A stretch of 64,000 nucleotides of DNA from Motacilla alba alba. Its lineage: Eukaryota > Chordata > Aves > Passeriformes > Motacillidae. The notes beneath the pieces are model-generated. The model did no database searches, was not told the DNA's origin, and saw only the letters and a list, made by a program, of their open reading frames with translations. Location of the stretch: contig NC_052016.1 in assembly GCF_015832195.1 (NCBI RefSeq), positions 82,249,047 through 82,313,046 on the forward strand. The letters run 5' to 3'. Both the position numbers and the translations under genes were made by a program. Shown piece after piece: positions 11,971 through 25,166 of this stretch; position 1 is the first letter of the stretch; every line of letters begins with the position of its first letter.

Positions 11971-14900
11971 CAGGGGACATGTGGGCAGAATTACACTTTA
12001 CCTATATAAGCATTCTGGTTCTGCACTACTCCAATATATAAGATATTTTCCCAGATGCCCCCACAGAACTTAATATCTCTGTCCATTTTAAAAACAGAGC
12101 AGAGATTTTGAGTTTTCTAAAATAGAAAACTTGCTTGGAAATAGTAGGTATTCGCATTTGCAACAGCTATTTCATTTTAATTTTACTTGAATATCTAGTT
12201 CATCAAAACATAAGCTCTCCTTTCAGAGGCTTTCTTCACAAAGCCTTATTAGCCATGAATCAAATACTACATTATTTCCTCACACAAATAACTATTGAAG
12301 TCATTAGTGGAAGAGAAAGCAGCAGAATGAAAAGAAAGATTGGAAGGACAGCAAGTTAGAAGGTTAAAAATAACCATGGAAAACAGCAGAGCTACCTGTG
12401 ACAAATTACTAGAGTGGAGCTTGGAATTTGGCCTTCTCATTCCACAAAATTAGGATAGCTTGGCAAGACCTTTTAGCTGCAGAACTGGAAAAAAGTAAGT
12501 TTAAAGTGGTCCTGCGCTTTTATTTTGAAAGAGTGATAAAGCACAGAAATGCTGGATTTACCTGTCTTTTTCATTACTATGAACTGTATTTTTCCATTTC
12601 ATCATTTTTAAGCCATAGGGCCTTCAAAATAGCTCTTCATTAATTTAAATCAAATCAATTTAAATTAAATAATGTGTCTTCTTTTGAGGAAATTTATTTA
12701 ATTATACATGGTTTTAAAAGATTAATTACTTGTAGCCTATATTTTAAAGGAGTAACTGGCCATAGATTGATTATTTTATAATCCTACTTTCTCTCCCAGG
12801 AAATCCAGAATTCAGGTGGATCCTGCAGCCTACCCCCAAACATAAGTAGACATAAAATTAACCCACTTGTTTGTTGATCAACCTGGATTAAACAAAAAGA
12901 AAGAAAAGTGTTTCTGGATTATTTATCTTGGGCCCAGAAAATAACCTGCTTGACTGATGTCATCCAGACTTAGCTCAATCAAAACTTACCTCTGGAGTGT
13001 AGTTTTATTACAAGCGATAATGAATGGCCTAAGGGTCTAAGAAAGGCAGAATTGTAGGTAGATATAAATTAATTAGATCTATTTTGTAAATTTTTAATTA
13101 CTTTACATGTGACTTCTGACCTACTGTGTTTCCAGCATAGCAGTTTCAGATTTGTAGAAGCTAATACGTAGCCAGACATTGGCACTGCCATGCTTGGTGA
13201 GGGCAGAAAGCTTCCTTCTTCAAATATCCATGGTAAAATGGTGTCCATCTTATATACTAGCAGGGAAATTGTTTCGTCTGGAGTGTCTGTGAGTGCCAGT
13301 CTTGGAATCACGTTTGGAGGAGCAAACTGAGGTCAATGTGCTGAATACGTGAGTCTAATGAAGACTTCATTTCACTTCATGCTGGATCATCATCTATCAG
13401 AAATCATGTGAATATTACAACTCCTGTCAGAAGACTAGGCCAGTCATTGCTGTTGTTTATTCTATTTCAGATCTCACATGGATTGGGAATTTTCTGACTC
13501 CCTGTGCTGAGGATACATAAGAAAACTATGTTTTGTTTGAAGTAAAGGGGAGATGAGTAAAGCTTCTGAGTGTTCTTGGGAGAAGCTACATAAATAAATA
13601 ATAATTATTTTTATATTAGAAATAGAAGACATAAAAAAATGCTTGCATGATTACTTAATCAATTAAATTTTTCATTAATAGTGGGATTCATTCAGTGATA
13701 GGGTGAGCTGTCCCTCACGATGTAATGAAAAGAAAATGAAATTAAACTATTTCCATTTTTACATGTAAAGAGTGCCCAGAAGAAAACATGTTTCATTGTA
13801 GTTATTACCTCCTTCCTGATCCAGTTATTTCCCTTATACTATATTGTATTAAGAAACAAATTAAAATAATTTAATTGAGATTTTCAAAGTCAAACATGTA
13901 GAAGTCAGGAGATAATAGACGTGGACCTTAATTTTTATCCTATGTGCTTGAATGAGCTTGGATGTACTAGGATCCTGTGGAAATGCTCATAAGGCAGGAA
14001 CTCATTACCGTGTACCACAAGCTTTTATAATGTTGAATTTCAGGACAATTTCTCAACACTTTCTCCTTCAGGAAAATAACAAACATTTCCTACGTGTAAT
14101 TTAAGAGTCTTCTTGCCCTACAGCCTACATTGCTTTCACATATATAACAGCAATATTGCATCTGCCATCTAAGTATCTGAACCAAAGGACTATCCTAGAA
14201 AGCAAAGAAAGATGGTCAGAAAAAAGTCAGTTTGTCCTAAGTTTCTTTTTTTCTGAACCGAGATTTAAACAATCTCTACCTTCCCAAAATCTGGATGCAA
14301 ACTAACTGTGACCTATGGCATTTGGAAAGAGCACATTGCTCCTTTTATACCTTGCTACTCTCCCTTTGAGTTTCTAGTTTAATAGGCATAGTTACTATTG
14401 TTTTAATGGAAATACTAATTGAATCCCTAAATGATATATTTGGCAGTGCTTGGCATACATGTACCTCTCTCTATTAGTACAGGGACTAATGGGGGAAAAA
14501 CATTGCAATTTAACTTTTTGCATCTTAGAATAAGCTCAAAACATCATAGAGAAAATGGTATCTCTGTAATAGAAAATCTCCATGCAAAACACAGAAAACT
14601 TTCCAACTAGAACTATGACGTGAGGGTCTAAGTACAAGGTTCACGGTTAGTGTCCCAAGAAACATTGCAGTAAACTGTTAAAAATGTTACTGCTTTCCCA
14701 TTGGTTGCTTTCTAGAAAGAAATGGGAAAATAAGGTTCATCATTGGGCTGAAAAGGAGAGGAAAAAGGCATCACTGCTAAAAATGGTATTAAAAAAAGAT
14801 AAGAAACATTTTTTTAAAGTCCTGCTTTAACTGATATAACTGGCAGATATAACTGACAAAATTCCTTTAATTTCTCTGGAGTGCTTCTTAAAAGTAGAAT

Positions 14901-17900
14901 TCTTAGTTCATACAAATGGTGAGAATTCTGTATTGTTTCTTGGCTTTCACCTTATTTACCAACATTAAATACATGATTTGGGAAGGAAAGGGCAAGAATG
15001 CTGTCACTACACATCTGTATGTATTTCACTCAGATATCTAAATTAACAACCCTAATTTATTGCAGTGTTAATGAGGCTTTCATACGATTTCAGCTGTAAT
15101 ACATCATTAACTTTTTTTGGGTGTCTCTTTCATCCTGTGAATCTCTGTTCCATCCCAGATACCTCTTCCTGCCCCTGCATCAGTTCTGTTCTGGCATGGG
15201 CACTTGTGCAGCTGTGCAGAAATCAAGACTGGGAAACTGACTTCTCTGAAGTTACAACCGTTCAAATAATTTGTTCTTCTATGCAATCACACAGCTTTTC
15301 CAGGTGAACACAGGGTCCTTCACCCAGCTCAGCAGGCAAGAGTAAGGGGCAGTTATTCAAATTACCACTGAATGTAAACCTATGTTTTTGGGGCACCTGC
15401 TGTATAGCTAGAGAATTCTGATTTCCTAACTTTGTAAAGTCAAAATGTGCCAATAATATATTGTGTTTGTTATTAGCACTAATTTATTATATACCTAAAT
15501 GATCTGGATATTACTTCTAGAGGCTCAGTAAAAATAGATATTTTTCCATACAGAAATTTTGAATTATTCACTAACTTTGAATATGGTCTAATGCCTGATC
15601 CTTAAATTCAGCAGTTAAAAAACAGTGTTTTCTTAAACTAAGATCAGCATTTTGTTTAGTGTTACATATACATTTTTAAACTCCCTAAACCCTCTTCTGT
15701 TAAATGTTCAGAAATGCTAATTTATAAAATATCTGGTTAGAAGAATCTATTTTCCACTACATTTCAAGTTTATTACATTATTTTTCATTATTGACTTCTA
15801 AATTAATTTATCTTAATTAAAGACGATTTGGTACACTAACTCTTATCTTTTCATTAAATGGCAACACTAAAATTTTCAGTATGTGGTGTTTAGTTTATTC
15901 ACCATGATAATGGTATGATGTGAAGATTCCTTTTCTGTGAGAATGTTTTACTGAATAGTCTGTTAAATTGTCTTACTTCCATTTATTTCATAGGCATTGA
16001 GAATCTTTAAAACTAAGTGCTTGTGATTTTTCATGGAACTTCTGTACCAATGCAGCCAGCATAACAAATATAATTACCCCTGAGCCTTCAGCATTCTAAT
16101 TCCTGTACTCTAATTTTATGATTACATAAAAAAAAAAAGAATAGCATTTCAGTGTTCAATGATTTTTAAGCAACATAGAAATTTATGTCAACAATAAGGT
16201 ATTATGAGGAATGACAATAAGATGTTATCTTACCTTCCTCATTCAAGTTTGAATTACTTTGCTGTTATTAACCAAAATGACACTGTACAAAGAAACAAAA
16301 ATAATGAAGAAAATATTGCTCTGTATAATGGAAAATAAATTGAAATTATCAGTTCAGAATGCTAAATGGCATTAACAGTTTATCACTATTTACCTGTGAG
16401 AATGAGATTAGAATATTTATGAATCCAGACAGAACTGAAACTGTGTTTTTTTATGAATTTTTGCATTCTGAACAGATAAATGTCAGCTAGATCATTGAAA
16501 ATCTAATCTAGTTGTTAGAAATATCCATTTCAAATGCATATCCTTGTATCTATTTTGATGCTGTGTTGAACAACTTTATATAACTTCTGGGATATAAAGA
16601 ACTTGAAATCAGTATTTAAAACATTGTAAATAGAAGTGTAGAACAACAGAAAAAGAAACAGGTAAAGAGAAGGTAGTTCAGTATGTTTGCTACTATAATT
16701 TCCAATATACTTATTCCTATAATGATTTCATGTTTTTACAGTTATACTGCTGTTAGAAAAAAAAATTAAAAAGTAGGATGGAGCCCCAGCCCTTTTCTAG
16801 ATTGTAGTCTTGACATTGCAGTTGGCCCTATATGATCAAACTTCTTTCAAAGAATACATCCTCATGAAATGGACTTAAGTTTTAAAATGGTGCATTCTTT
16901 TCTGGATCTTTTTTGGCAGTATAAAAATGCATCTTTCCAAAACAATCTGCTCCGTGTTGATGCAGCAAGCTAATAAAAGCAAATAAAAGTTCTGTTTATG
17001 AAAGCATATGGCAACCTATTTTTTGTAAGATAGCAAAACTTGCTATGAGGTTCATATATAAATAAAAACTTAATTCAAGGAAAATATGAACAGTTGAGAA
17101 GAAATAAAACATGGAGCAGCTTTGATTTATAAAATCTGATAAAATATTATCTATATTGAAAATGTGGAAATGGGAACAATTTCCCTTCCTCTCTTCATGA
17201 TTCATTTACATTTATATGTTCCTGAATAAATGATCAGTATGTGTCTTCTAATAACCACTCACCTATTAATAAAACAGATATGATATGCAAGTTGAAATAA
17301 GAAGAATTTATTTTCCATGGCACAAAATATTTTTGCACATAACAGTTAAACTAGTGAGATGTATTAGGACTTGAACACTGGAAAACAGAATCTAAATAAG
17401 CAAAAGCTGGAAAAGAAGAGGCTGCTGAGACTAAATGCTTCAAAAATCTTGGTGCATATTTCCGTCTACCTGTGACATGGTGATTATTTTTGTTTAAAGA
17501 ACAAGCAAACTTGCATAGTAGATTGTATATAGGGCCACCATTTAATGATATCTTCACTACTAGGATTTCATAGCATTTCCTGTTCCAGTGCTGCAGACTG
17601 CCTTGTTACCAGATGCCAGTGGATATTTAGACCTATAAGAGCAGGCCAGACAAATAAGATAGGCTAGTTCAATTTCAGGATTGCAATTTGTATTTAAAAG
17701 TTTATTTTAGGATAAAAATATGGAAAATTACAGAATTATTAGAAGGGAAAAGCAGCAGTGAAAAAAAGGGGTGAAAATAAATGGGTAATGGGTAGAATTT
17801 AAAAATTATGTATCCTCCAAAAATTGGTTTTGTTTTAAAAACACATCTATTATAGGGATTATTCTAATTAATTTCTTTATAACAGTCTTAGGACTGGTTT

Positions 17901-20900
17901 ATAATATTTTGAAAATAAAGTTTTCCTATTTTTATAGTTAAATAGAACACTGAAGAGAGGAATTTAATCGTATATTATTAGGTTTTTGATATTGCAAAAT
18001 GTAGTAAAAAGGGCATAATGGAAGAAAGAATATCAAGCATGTATTTTATCTGCAATCTTCTTTAAAAATGTATTTTATCTAAGTCAATTTGTCTATTACT
18101 TCTTTTAACAGGGATTTTATTACCGCAACTTGTAGGGGAGTTTATTTGGAGTACTTGCTCCAAAACCAAAAGGCAAGGATTATAATGCAGTTAGAATTCA
18201 TTGACTGCAAGAAATTAAAAAGATATTTGTTCTTTGCTTTACAACCGAAGTAATCTCTTTTATACTGGAAGAGGCTGAAGTGGTTCGTGCCCTTTGGAGT
18301 TGAAAGTTCATTGTATCAATTGTCAATTCAGCTCACAGTATCCAGCTACCAAAGCCAGGCATTCAGCAGCAGTCTGGTGGCAGAGGAACTCAAATGGTTT
18401 CCTTTTCAGTGTAGTCCCTATCACTCACAGGCTTTTCCAAGTTACCAGATATATACAGTAAATTGTCAGTTCTAACTTCTCCTGGATCTTAATCTTTCTG
18501 TTATAACATGACCTTAGAGGCCAACAACCTAACTGAAATTTCATATGAATCATGACTTCATACCACATGTGGCTACAGTGATATTGGACAAGTGAGGATG
18601 CAGAAGAGAACTGGGCTTTGCCCTGTGCCTAGCTATTGCACATCTCTTGGTAAAGTGTAGAGTAATGCTGTCATGTTAGTATATGTGACACACTCCAGGT
18701 ATTTTTAGAATCCTCTCCGTACTTACACAACCACAGTTAAGACTGCTCAGTCCTGTTACTTTAGAGCTCCTATAGCAGTTACTTGCAGGTCTGTAGCTTA
18801 CTCTGAAGCAAACCACATCCCCACTGTACTCTTTGGTGTATATTACAATTCCTCACCTTTACCTTACTTAGTCTGGTACAGACTCCTTAACTCATGTAAC
18901 CCAGTTCAGATATCTATTAAAGAATGAACTGTACTCCAGCAATCTCTGTTTCTGTCCATGTACTGTACCGAGAACTATCAGAGAGTTATGTAATATATCA
19001 CAGAGATAATGTAATATGCCCACAGTTGCTCAGATTAAGCATTTTCAAAGTGATGACATTAAAAAAAATTAGAATGCTCTTTCACTTAAGGAAGCTTTTA
19101 ATCATAATTGAGAGAGAAAAAGGAGCAATTTAGACATAAAATCAAGGAAAAAGGTTTTAACTCAAATGCTAGCTGAGGGCTGTAAGTAACTGAGGAAAGG
19201 AACCTGAGAGTTGTACGTAATACAGACAAGCAGAGACATTACAAAGTGCCTTGTGGTCTAGACCTTACAGGAAACAAAAAATGAATTTGCAAATACACTG
19301 TCTTCTTTCTGCCTGAAAGGCAATTTGTGAGGGAAGGATCTATAATCAAAGAAGGAGTCTTAGAAAAAGGGATCAGAATGCTTTGGGATTCTTGAAGGTA
19401 AGACAAAACAAATTTGAGGAGTCAAATTCCAGATCTAACAAAGTCAGTGGCAACATTCCCATTTACTTCATTAGGAGTCAGTATGAATGGAAACATGAAC
19501 AGAATATTAATAAAGGAAGATTTCTCCAGTTTTGTGATGCAGCATCTTATGTTTATGTACAGTCTGTCTTCCACAGGGAAGGGCTTTAGAAACTTTATAC
19601 GATAAATAGCAAGTGCATCTGAAATGCAAGTGCATCAAAGATGAAAGGTTTAAACTTTTCAACACAGCAATCCAACAATACATAATTGTTTGCTACAGAA
19701 AACACAAAGTTGTTTCAATGACATATTTTAAGAACAGTGGAAATGTCCTTAATAAACTCAACTGATCACCTTTGAAAGTCTGCTTTTGAAACAGTTCATG
19801 AGCTAATGCTGTAATTTACATTGCTATAACAGCAGATTCAGAGAGAAAAAGGTCTCCTGAATGTCAACATCTCCTCCTTTATCATGCTTTTTTTCCTTCA
19901 AAAGATGTGATTCCACTTTATTTATTTATTTTTATAGTTTAGAGTCTAACCATACCTGGAGCTCCTAGAGCCAGTAAGACAATAGAGTAGTGCCACTTAA
20001 AAGAATTTTTTAACTGGTGCTATTTACTTCACTCACTCATATCCATAAAACTATATATTTATAATTCAGGCTGGATGTGTCCATGCATGAATATATCAAA
20101 AACATAGCTATTTTCTTTCTCTCTCAATGGAAAAAAAGGTCTTCATTGTTTTTGTTGGAAGTTTTCCAACTGATGTATTGCATGAAAAAGCCCCATAGAC
20201 TGAGGTATGTCAGCTATTTTCTCCCTTCCTTTCCTTTTCACTGAAAAACAAAGGAAACTTACAAATTACAGAACATGAAGCTCATATGAGCAAGCTCTTG
20301 GTGGTCTGGGATATGGAGCTTTTTACAAAAGTAATCTGTGAGTTTTAAAAGACAAAAAGAAAAGCAAATTAAAAAAAAATACTGGTATGTAGTAATTACT
20401 GCATCCTAAAAAAAAAATCTTTTAAACTGTGGCTATATCAATAATTAAATATCTACGGTTGATATTTTATCATATAGATAATATAACTTGATTTCTAATG
20501 AATCAACATGTTGCTGTAAACCATTGTGTGCCATACATAACTACTTCTTTATTAAATATAGAAGTCACCCAAACTTGATTAGATGCATTACATTTTGTGT
20601 AGGAAAAATTGATTTAAAAATACACTTGGAAAAGGGCACACAACAGCATAGCATAGCTTTCAGTGGCTTCAGAGAACTGCAAACCAGTAGGCCTACTTAA
20701 AGCAGAGCTTTGGAAAGTATGAAGTCATGCTGAGGAGGGGACATGTTTGATTTCAAGATCTTAGGCAATATCTGATTGCAAAGCTAACGCCAACTAAAAT
20801 ATAATGGAAAACTTTGACTATGTAAGACTCACTACCTGGGAAAATTGATTATAATTTTTTATCTACCCTATTGTCTGCAATGCAGAACACCTGTGTTTTA

Positions 20901-22128
20901 AATAAAATATATTATTTTGTAACCTATAAGCATAAATAAGTATTTTAGATAATTATTAATCTGACATATTTAACATCTTGCGAGAAAGACGAAGATTTAA
21001 ACCAGTTCTTGGGAGAAAAGTTGCAAAATTTCTACATACATGATGTGGGCCAGATTACTTCTACTCTTAATTGTTATCATGCAAAGCACCACTGCTTGCT
21101 GTGTAGTATTTTTGTAAAATGTGCTATGTATTATCACCATTGAATTGAATACTCTAGTAAAGTATTATTTTGTATTTATGATAAGTTCTTAAGTTCCACA
21201 AACTGTCCTGATTTAATGAAAAATTAGTAGGTGCGTTATCTTACTGATTTTTTAATTTACTGTTATTACTTATTGGTACATTTGGATTGAAAATGTACTC
21301 AACTTAGTTACTGCTAGGAAAGCTATTTGTGATTACACTTATACTCACAGATACATTTATTATGTTTTCTGAAATGTGGAATTTAGCTGTTTGAGAAAAG
21401 TTACAAAGCCATAAGTGGCTTATATTCAGTGTTAACTATTTGGTTAAAAAGGAAATGTTGTGGTTGGTCTTCTTAGATTGTAGCTGCACCCCACCCAGTG
21501 TTGCAGAAAAACTCCTGAAGATATTGGCTATAAAATTTAAGGAGTTTTTGAACATCCACATTCTTCCACTCAAAGAACTGTTAAAACTCGAAGAAAACAG
21601 TTAAAGAACTGGTAAAGCTAAAAAGGCAACCAACCACTAGGCACTGTAGTAGATAGAACACATATGAGAATCACTTCTTAAGGAAATAGTAACACTGGGG
21701 CTTTCAATTTGTAAATTCTTTATTTAGCTATAGTTTACTCTAAATATGCTATATAAGTATTAAATATATAATCAAACTAGGTATACTTTTGGAAGTAAAG
21801 ATATAATTTTGTTTCTCTTTTCTACAAAACTATAGAATTACTGCATTCCTTTTCTTCAATGAGAGATGGTTTAATCTTAAAATTTGTGTTTAAATTAAAA
21901 CATTGAAACCATTCTACAGAAGTTTTTGTTAATGATTTCTGACTTTCAATAAGAAACCTACTTCTTTTAAGAAAATATATGTAATGGATACTTTACAAAA
22001 GGCTGTTAATAGGAAATATGTTTTCCCTGCATTTATATACATGAAGGTGAATCTCATTTTCTGAAGGAAGAAATAGCAAAAATGACAGATAAAAACCCTG
22101 TGTTTTTTTCAATGAAGTCAGAAATATT
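11971..22128. other. Long AT-rich interval without recognised genes or mobile elements
   Basis: About 10 kb in which no CR1 tail, LTR terminus, tRNA-like fold or convincing exon was found. Open frames are all under 85 codons. Small details are an 11-bp AT-only inverted repeat near 12640-12670 and a pair of 'gcaagtgcatc' direct repeats near 19608-19637. The minus-strand frame at 13069-13311 reads smoothly but starts with GTG and has no recognised domain. Confidence 0.5.
21460..21637. repeat. Weak inverted-repeat structure
   Basis: The 9-bp arms gtggttggt (21460-21468) and accaaccac (21629-21637) are inverted copies about 160 bp apart. Inside them a second 10-bp inverted pair, aaaaactcct (21507-21516) and aggagttttt (21540-21549), is seen. 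This could be the eroded outline of a short non-autonomous DNA transposon, but both arms are short enough to be chance and no target duplication is evident. Confidence 0.3.
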
Positions 22129-22148
22129 TGAGTTTCATATGAAACTCA
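22129..22148. repeat. Perfect 20-bp palindrome
   Basis: The sequence tgagtttcatatgaaactca is identical to its reverse complement, centred on CATATG (an NdeI-type and E-box-like core). It does not extend outward. No function is assigned. Confidence 0.9.
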
Positions 22149-22787
22149 TACAGGCATTCATAACCATTTGACTGAATATAATTTTTAAAAAATTGTATTT
22201 GACAGGATGTTGTGAATTCCAAATGTATATTTATACAGATTATGCCAGAATGACACTTTTAAATATTAATTAGCTGTTCAAACATGTTGCATATCAAAGC
22301 ACATCTGGTCTGTGCCAAAATGTGAAAAGAAGTGGCACATCAGCTTTTAAGATACATTGATAGGGTCACATAGATCAGCTTGTTCCTATCTCCACTCAGG
22401 GAGTTTCATCAGCATCTCACTTTTTATGACATAATTTGCATTTTAGAAGATACTATAGTGTATGCTGACATGCCAAAAATTTCTCAACAAAAAGTTGTTA
22501 TCTGAGTGGTGAAGTAGAGCTTCAGGACTGGAATATCTGGAGCTTTTCGTTCCTGTCCCCAGGGGCTTTATACTTGTATCCTCATGAGAGTTTGAGAGTT
22601 CTCAAGCACAGAGTACACAGGCATGATGTCCTTCTGGTAAAGTTGTGCCACTGTACAGCCAGCAATGTGAGGTGCAAGGGGCAAAACTGAGATCAAGGAA
22701 CAGAAATCTTGATAGTTCTGCAGGATAATATAACTGTTCCTGGGGAGATGGAAAAGCTGCAGTTTTGTTTCTGCTCCCATGATGACT
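22149..22787. other. Unique sequence flanking the LTR block
   Basis: No gene is seen. A minus-strand open frame of 85 codons (22568-22825) straddles the 3' edge of the adjacent LTR and continues into its flank; it has no recognised domain and is treated as chance. GC content rises from about 22.5 kb towards the LTR. Confidence 0.5.
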
Positions 22788-23888
22788 TTTAGTCTGTTGA
22801 CCCTGGCTGAAGGCCAGGCACCCACCAGAGCTACTCTATCACTCCCCTAAGCAGCTGGACAGGAGAGATAAAATATAATGAAGGGTTCATCAACTGAGAT
22901 AAGAACACAGAGAGGTCACTCACCAAATACCATCATGGGCAAACTGGGCTAAACTTAGAGATAGTAATAGCATTTATTACTAACAAAATCAGACCATGAC
23001 AATGAGTAGTAAAATATACCTTAAAAACACCTTCCTCCTTTCTTCTTCCTAGCTCTGAGGAAGCTCTACCTCCTTCCCCAGTGGCAGAGAGACACAGGGG
23101 ATGGGGGTTATAGTCAGTTCGTGACCCGAGGCTTCTCCTGCATATCAGGGAGAGGTGTCTTTGCCCTGCTGCACCATGGGGTCTCTCCCACGAGCAACAG
23201 CTCTCTGCAAACTGCTGCAATGTGAGTCCATCCCATGAGTCCTCCCAAAACTGCTGCAGCATGGGTCACTCTTCCACGGGGTGCAGTCCTTCAGGCACAG
23301 CCTGCTCCAGTGTGGGTCCCATCACAGGGTCACAAGTTCTGCCAGCAAACCTGCTCCAGAGTGGGCTCCTCTCTCCATAGGTCTGCAGGACCCTGCTCCA
23401 GCACAGGCCTCCCACGGGGTCACAGCCTCCTCTCAGGCACCCACCTGCCCTGGTGTAGGTGTGTTCCATGGGCTCAGGGTGGATCTCTGTATCCCCACGG
23501 ACCTCCATGGGCTGTAGGGACACAGCTCCCTCACCATGGGCTGGCTGCCCCATGGGCTGCAGGGGAATCTCAGCTCTGGCACCTGCAGCACCTCCTGCTT
23601 CTCCTTCTGCGCTGACCTTGGTGTCTGCAGGGCTGTTCTTCTCAGATGTTCTTACGCTGCTCTTCTCTGGCTACAATTTCATCTGCACAATGACTTTCTT
23701 TTCCTTAACAATGTTATCACAGAGGCATTACTGTCATTTCTGACTGGCCCAGCCTTGGCCAGCAGAGCTGCCCTGGAGCCGGCTGCCATTGGCTCTGCCA
23801 GACATGGGGGAAGCTGCTGGCAGCTTCTCACAGAAACCACCCCTGTAGTCCCCCCACTACCAAAACCTGGCCATGCAAACCTAATACA
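22788..23888 (-). mobile_element. ERVL-like solo LTR (about 1.1 kb)
   Basis: Read on the minus strand, this matches the general form of a long avian ERVL-type LTR. It begins TGTATTAGG at 23888, has a GC-rich U3 with repeated GGAGCAG / CTGCAGCAG motifs (about 23230-23450), an AATAAA signal (22973-22978 on the plus strand as tttatt), then a U5-like end with 'agccagggtcaac' close to 22797. No internal gag, pol or env sequence or primer-binding site adjoins, so I read it as a solo LTR left by recombination. The 3' terminus is eroded: a clear terminal CA and a flanking duplication are not visible, so the 22788 edge is estimated. Several open frames of 95-126 codons inside come from the GC-rich repeats and are not genes. 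Family naming is from memory. Confidence 0.8.
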
Positions 23889-24522
23889 GTCTTGTTCATC
23901 CAAAAGCTCCTGAAAACAGTGCATAAAAACACATGTTAGACACCTCTGTTGTAGATCAGATGAACCACATACTTGTCTGAGATGTGCCCTTTTCAACCCT
24001 AGTTCATGTAATTTTACATGCAATTTAAACCCCTGTCCAATTTAAGGTCATGATAAGTAGGTCTCCTAGAACCATATCAGTTCCCTTAATCCTTTCACTT
24101 CCTTAGATCTGGAGTTGTTTTCAGGTCAGGTAAAACAATTTTAAGCGTAATCAGCTTTTCATGTATAATGTAGTTGCTATTTTACAGTGATTTTTCAAAT
24201 CTGGAAGTCCTTATAATATATGAAACTGGAAAATGCATGAAATGTAGGTAAAGACCTATCTGGAATAGTACTGTAATATGTAAATACTTTGGGGGAAAAT
24301 GTTAAATGACAAAGCAGCTTTTGAGATTATCCTCCAAGATTATTTGATACAAGCAGATAATTTCAGACAATGTCTTTGTTATCTAGGAGTCAAAATTAGG
24401 TGCTCAGATACTAGAAATAAAAAAACCTGACCTTTAAATAAATATTTCTTTTAAAATGAGATTATTCATCATAAAGTGCTAAGAAATTGATATGAATTAA
24501 CACAAAATTTTTCTGATCATTC
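23889..24522. other. Unique spacer between two LTRs
   Basis: About 630 bp of AT-rich sequence without gene or repeat signal separate the two minus-strand LTRs. It shows no retroviral coding similarity that I can recognise, so the LTRs look like independent insertions and not the two ends of one provirus. Confidence 0.55.
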
Positions 24523-24528
24523 ACTGAG
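24523..24528. repeat. Target-site duplication, left copy (actgag)
   Basis: The six bases actgag directly precede the LTR and are repeated exactly at 25161-25166 after it. Six-base duplications are typical of ERVK/beta-retrovirus-like integration. Confidence 0.92.
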
Positions 24529-25160
24529 TGTCGGAGTCTCCCCCAGGTCAGGGTGACCCCAAAAGGTGGAAAAGTTTCTGCTCCAACCCATGCCTTCAAA
24601 GAAAGACTCAACAGTCTTCAGTCATCTGGTCTCAAGGTTGTTTATCGTGTGTTATCTAAAAGATTTTCTCCCTGAGCTGCTGAGGTCTGCTCAGCAGGTC
24701 AGACAGAGGCACACTCTCCACCCCTGAGGCTGGTGCTATCTTTTATACGTGTACTATATTTACAACTCTGTTCCAATAGCTATCACCTATGTTAGACAGT
24801 CAGCTTCTATTCTGAACCAATCTAAAAGTGCCAACATCACCCAAATAATGGAGGCTAGGAAGAAGAAGGAAGAAAGACGAGGCATGCCCTGATTCCCCCA
24901 TCTTGGGACTCCTGACCCCCCTGTACAGAGTCCAAAACCCCCCTGTACAGCCCTCAAAAATTTTCCCTTCATCTTGTGATTATTTCTACTATAATACCTA
25001 GACTTTTGTGGCTTGTAATTCTTCATACAGAGTTGGTAATTTGCTCCATGGGCAAAGATTGAAACACTATGTGTCTTTGGCTGCATGCCGGGGTCTCAGA
25101 GCCCCCTGCCAGCAGCTGGGGCCATCCAGGGCACCCAGAGGGATGTTCTGGGTTCCGACA
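24529..25160 (-). mobile_element. ERVK-like solo LTR with intact ends (632 bp)
   Basis: A complete LTR read on the minus strand. It has perfect 7-bp terminal inverted repeats (tgtcgga at 24529, tccgaca ending at 25160) and an exact 6-bp host duplication actgag on both sides. A TATA box (tataaaag on the minus strand) lies at 24740-24747 and a variant GATAAA polyadenylation signal at 24641-24646, giving the expected U3-R-U5 order. No internal viral sequence is present, so this is a solo LTR. Intact ends and a perfect duplication suggest a comparatively recent insertion. A 99-codon minus-strand frame within it (24787-25086) is part of U3 and not a recognised gene. Confidence 0.93.
24740..24747 (-). 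promoter_or_regulatory. LTR TATA box
   Basis: The minus strand reads tataaaag, upstream (in LTR sense) of the GATAAA signal about 100 bp away. It sits where an LTR core promoter is expected. Activity in the host cannot be judged from the sequence. Confidence 0.6.
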
Positions 25161-25166
25161 ACTGAG
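25161..25166. repeat. Target-site duplication, right copy (actgag)
   Basis: An exact copy of the six bases before the LTR at 24523-24528. It marks the host insertion site; one copy would have been present before insertion. Confidence 0.92.

Noticed and set aside
13069..13311. 80-codon minus-strand frame that reads like protein
   Set aside because: It begins at GTG, not ATG, matches no family I recognise, and nothing marks it as an exon.
23235..23913. Several 95-126-codon frames on both strands in GC-rich DNA
   Set aside because: They lie within the ERVL-like LTR, whose GC-rich internal repeats lack stop codons.
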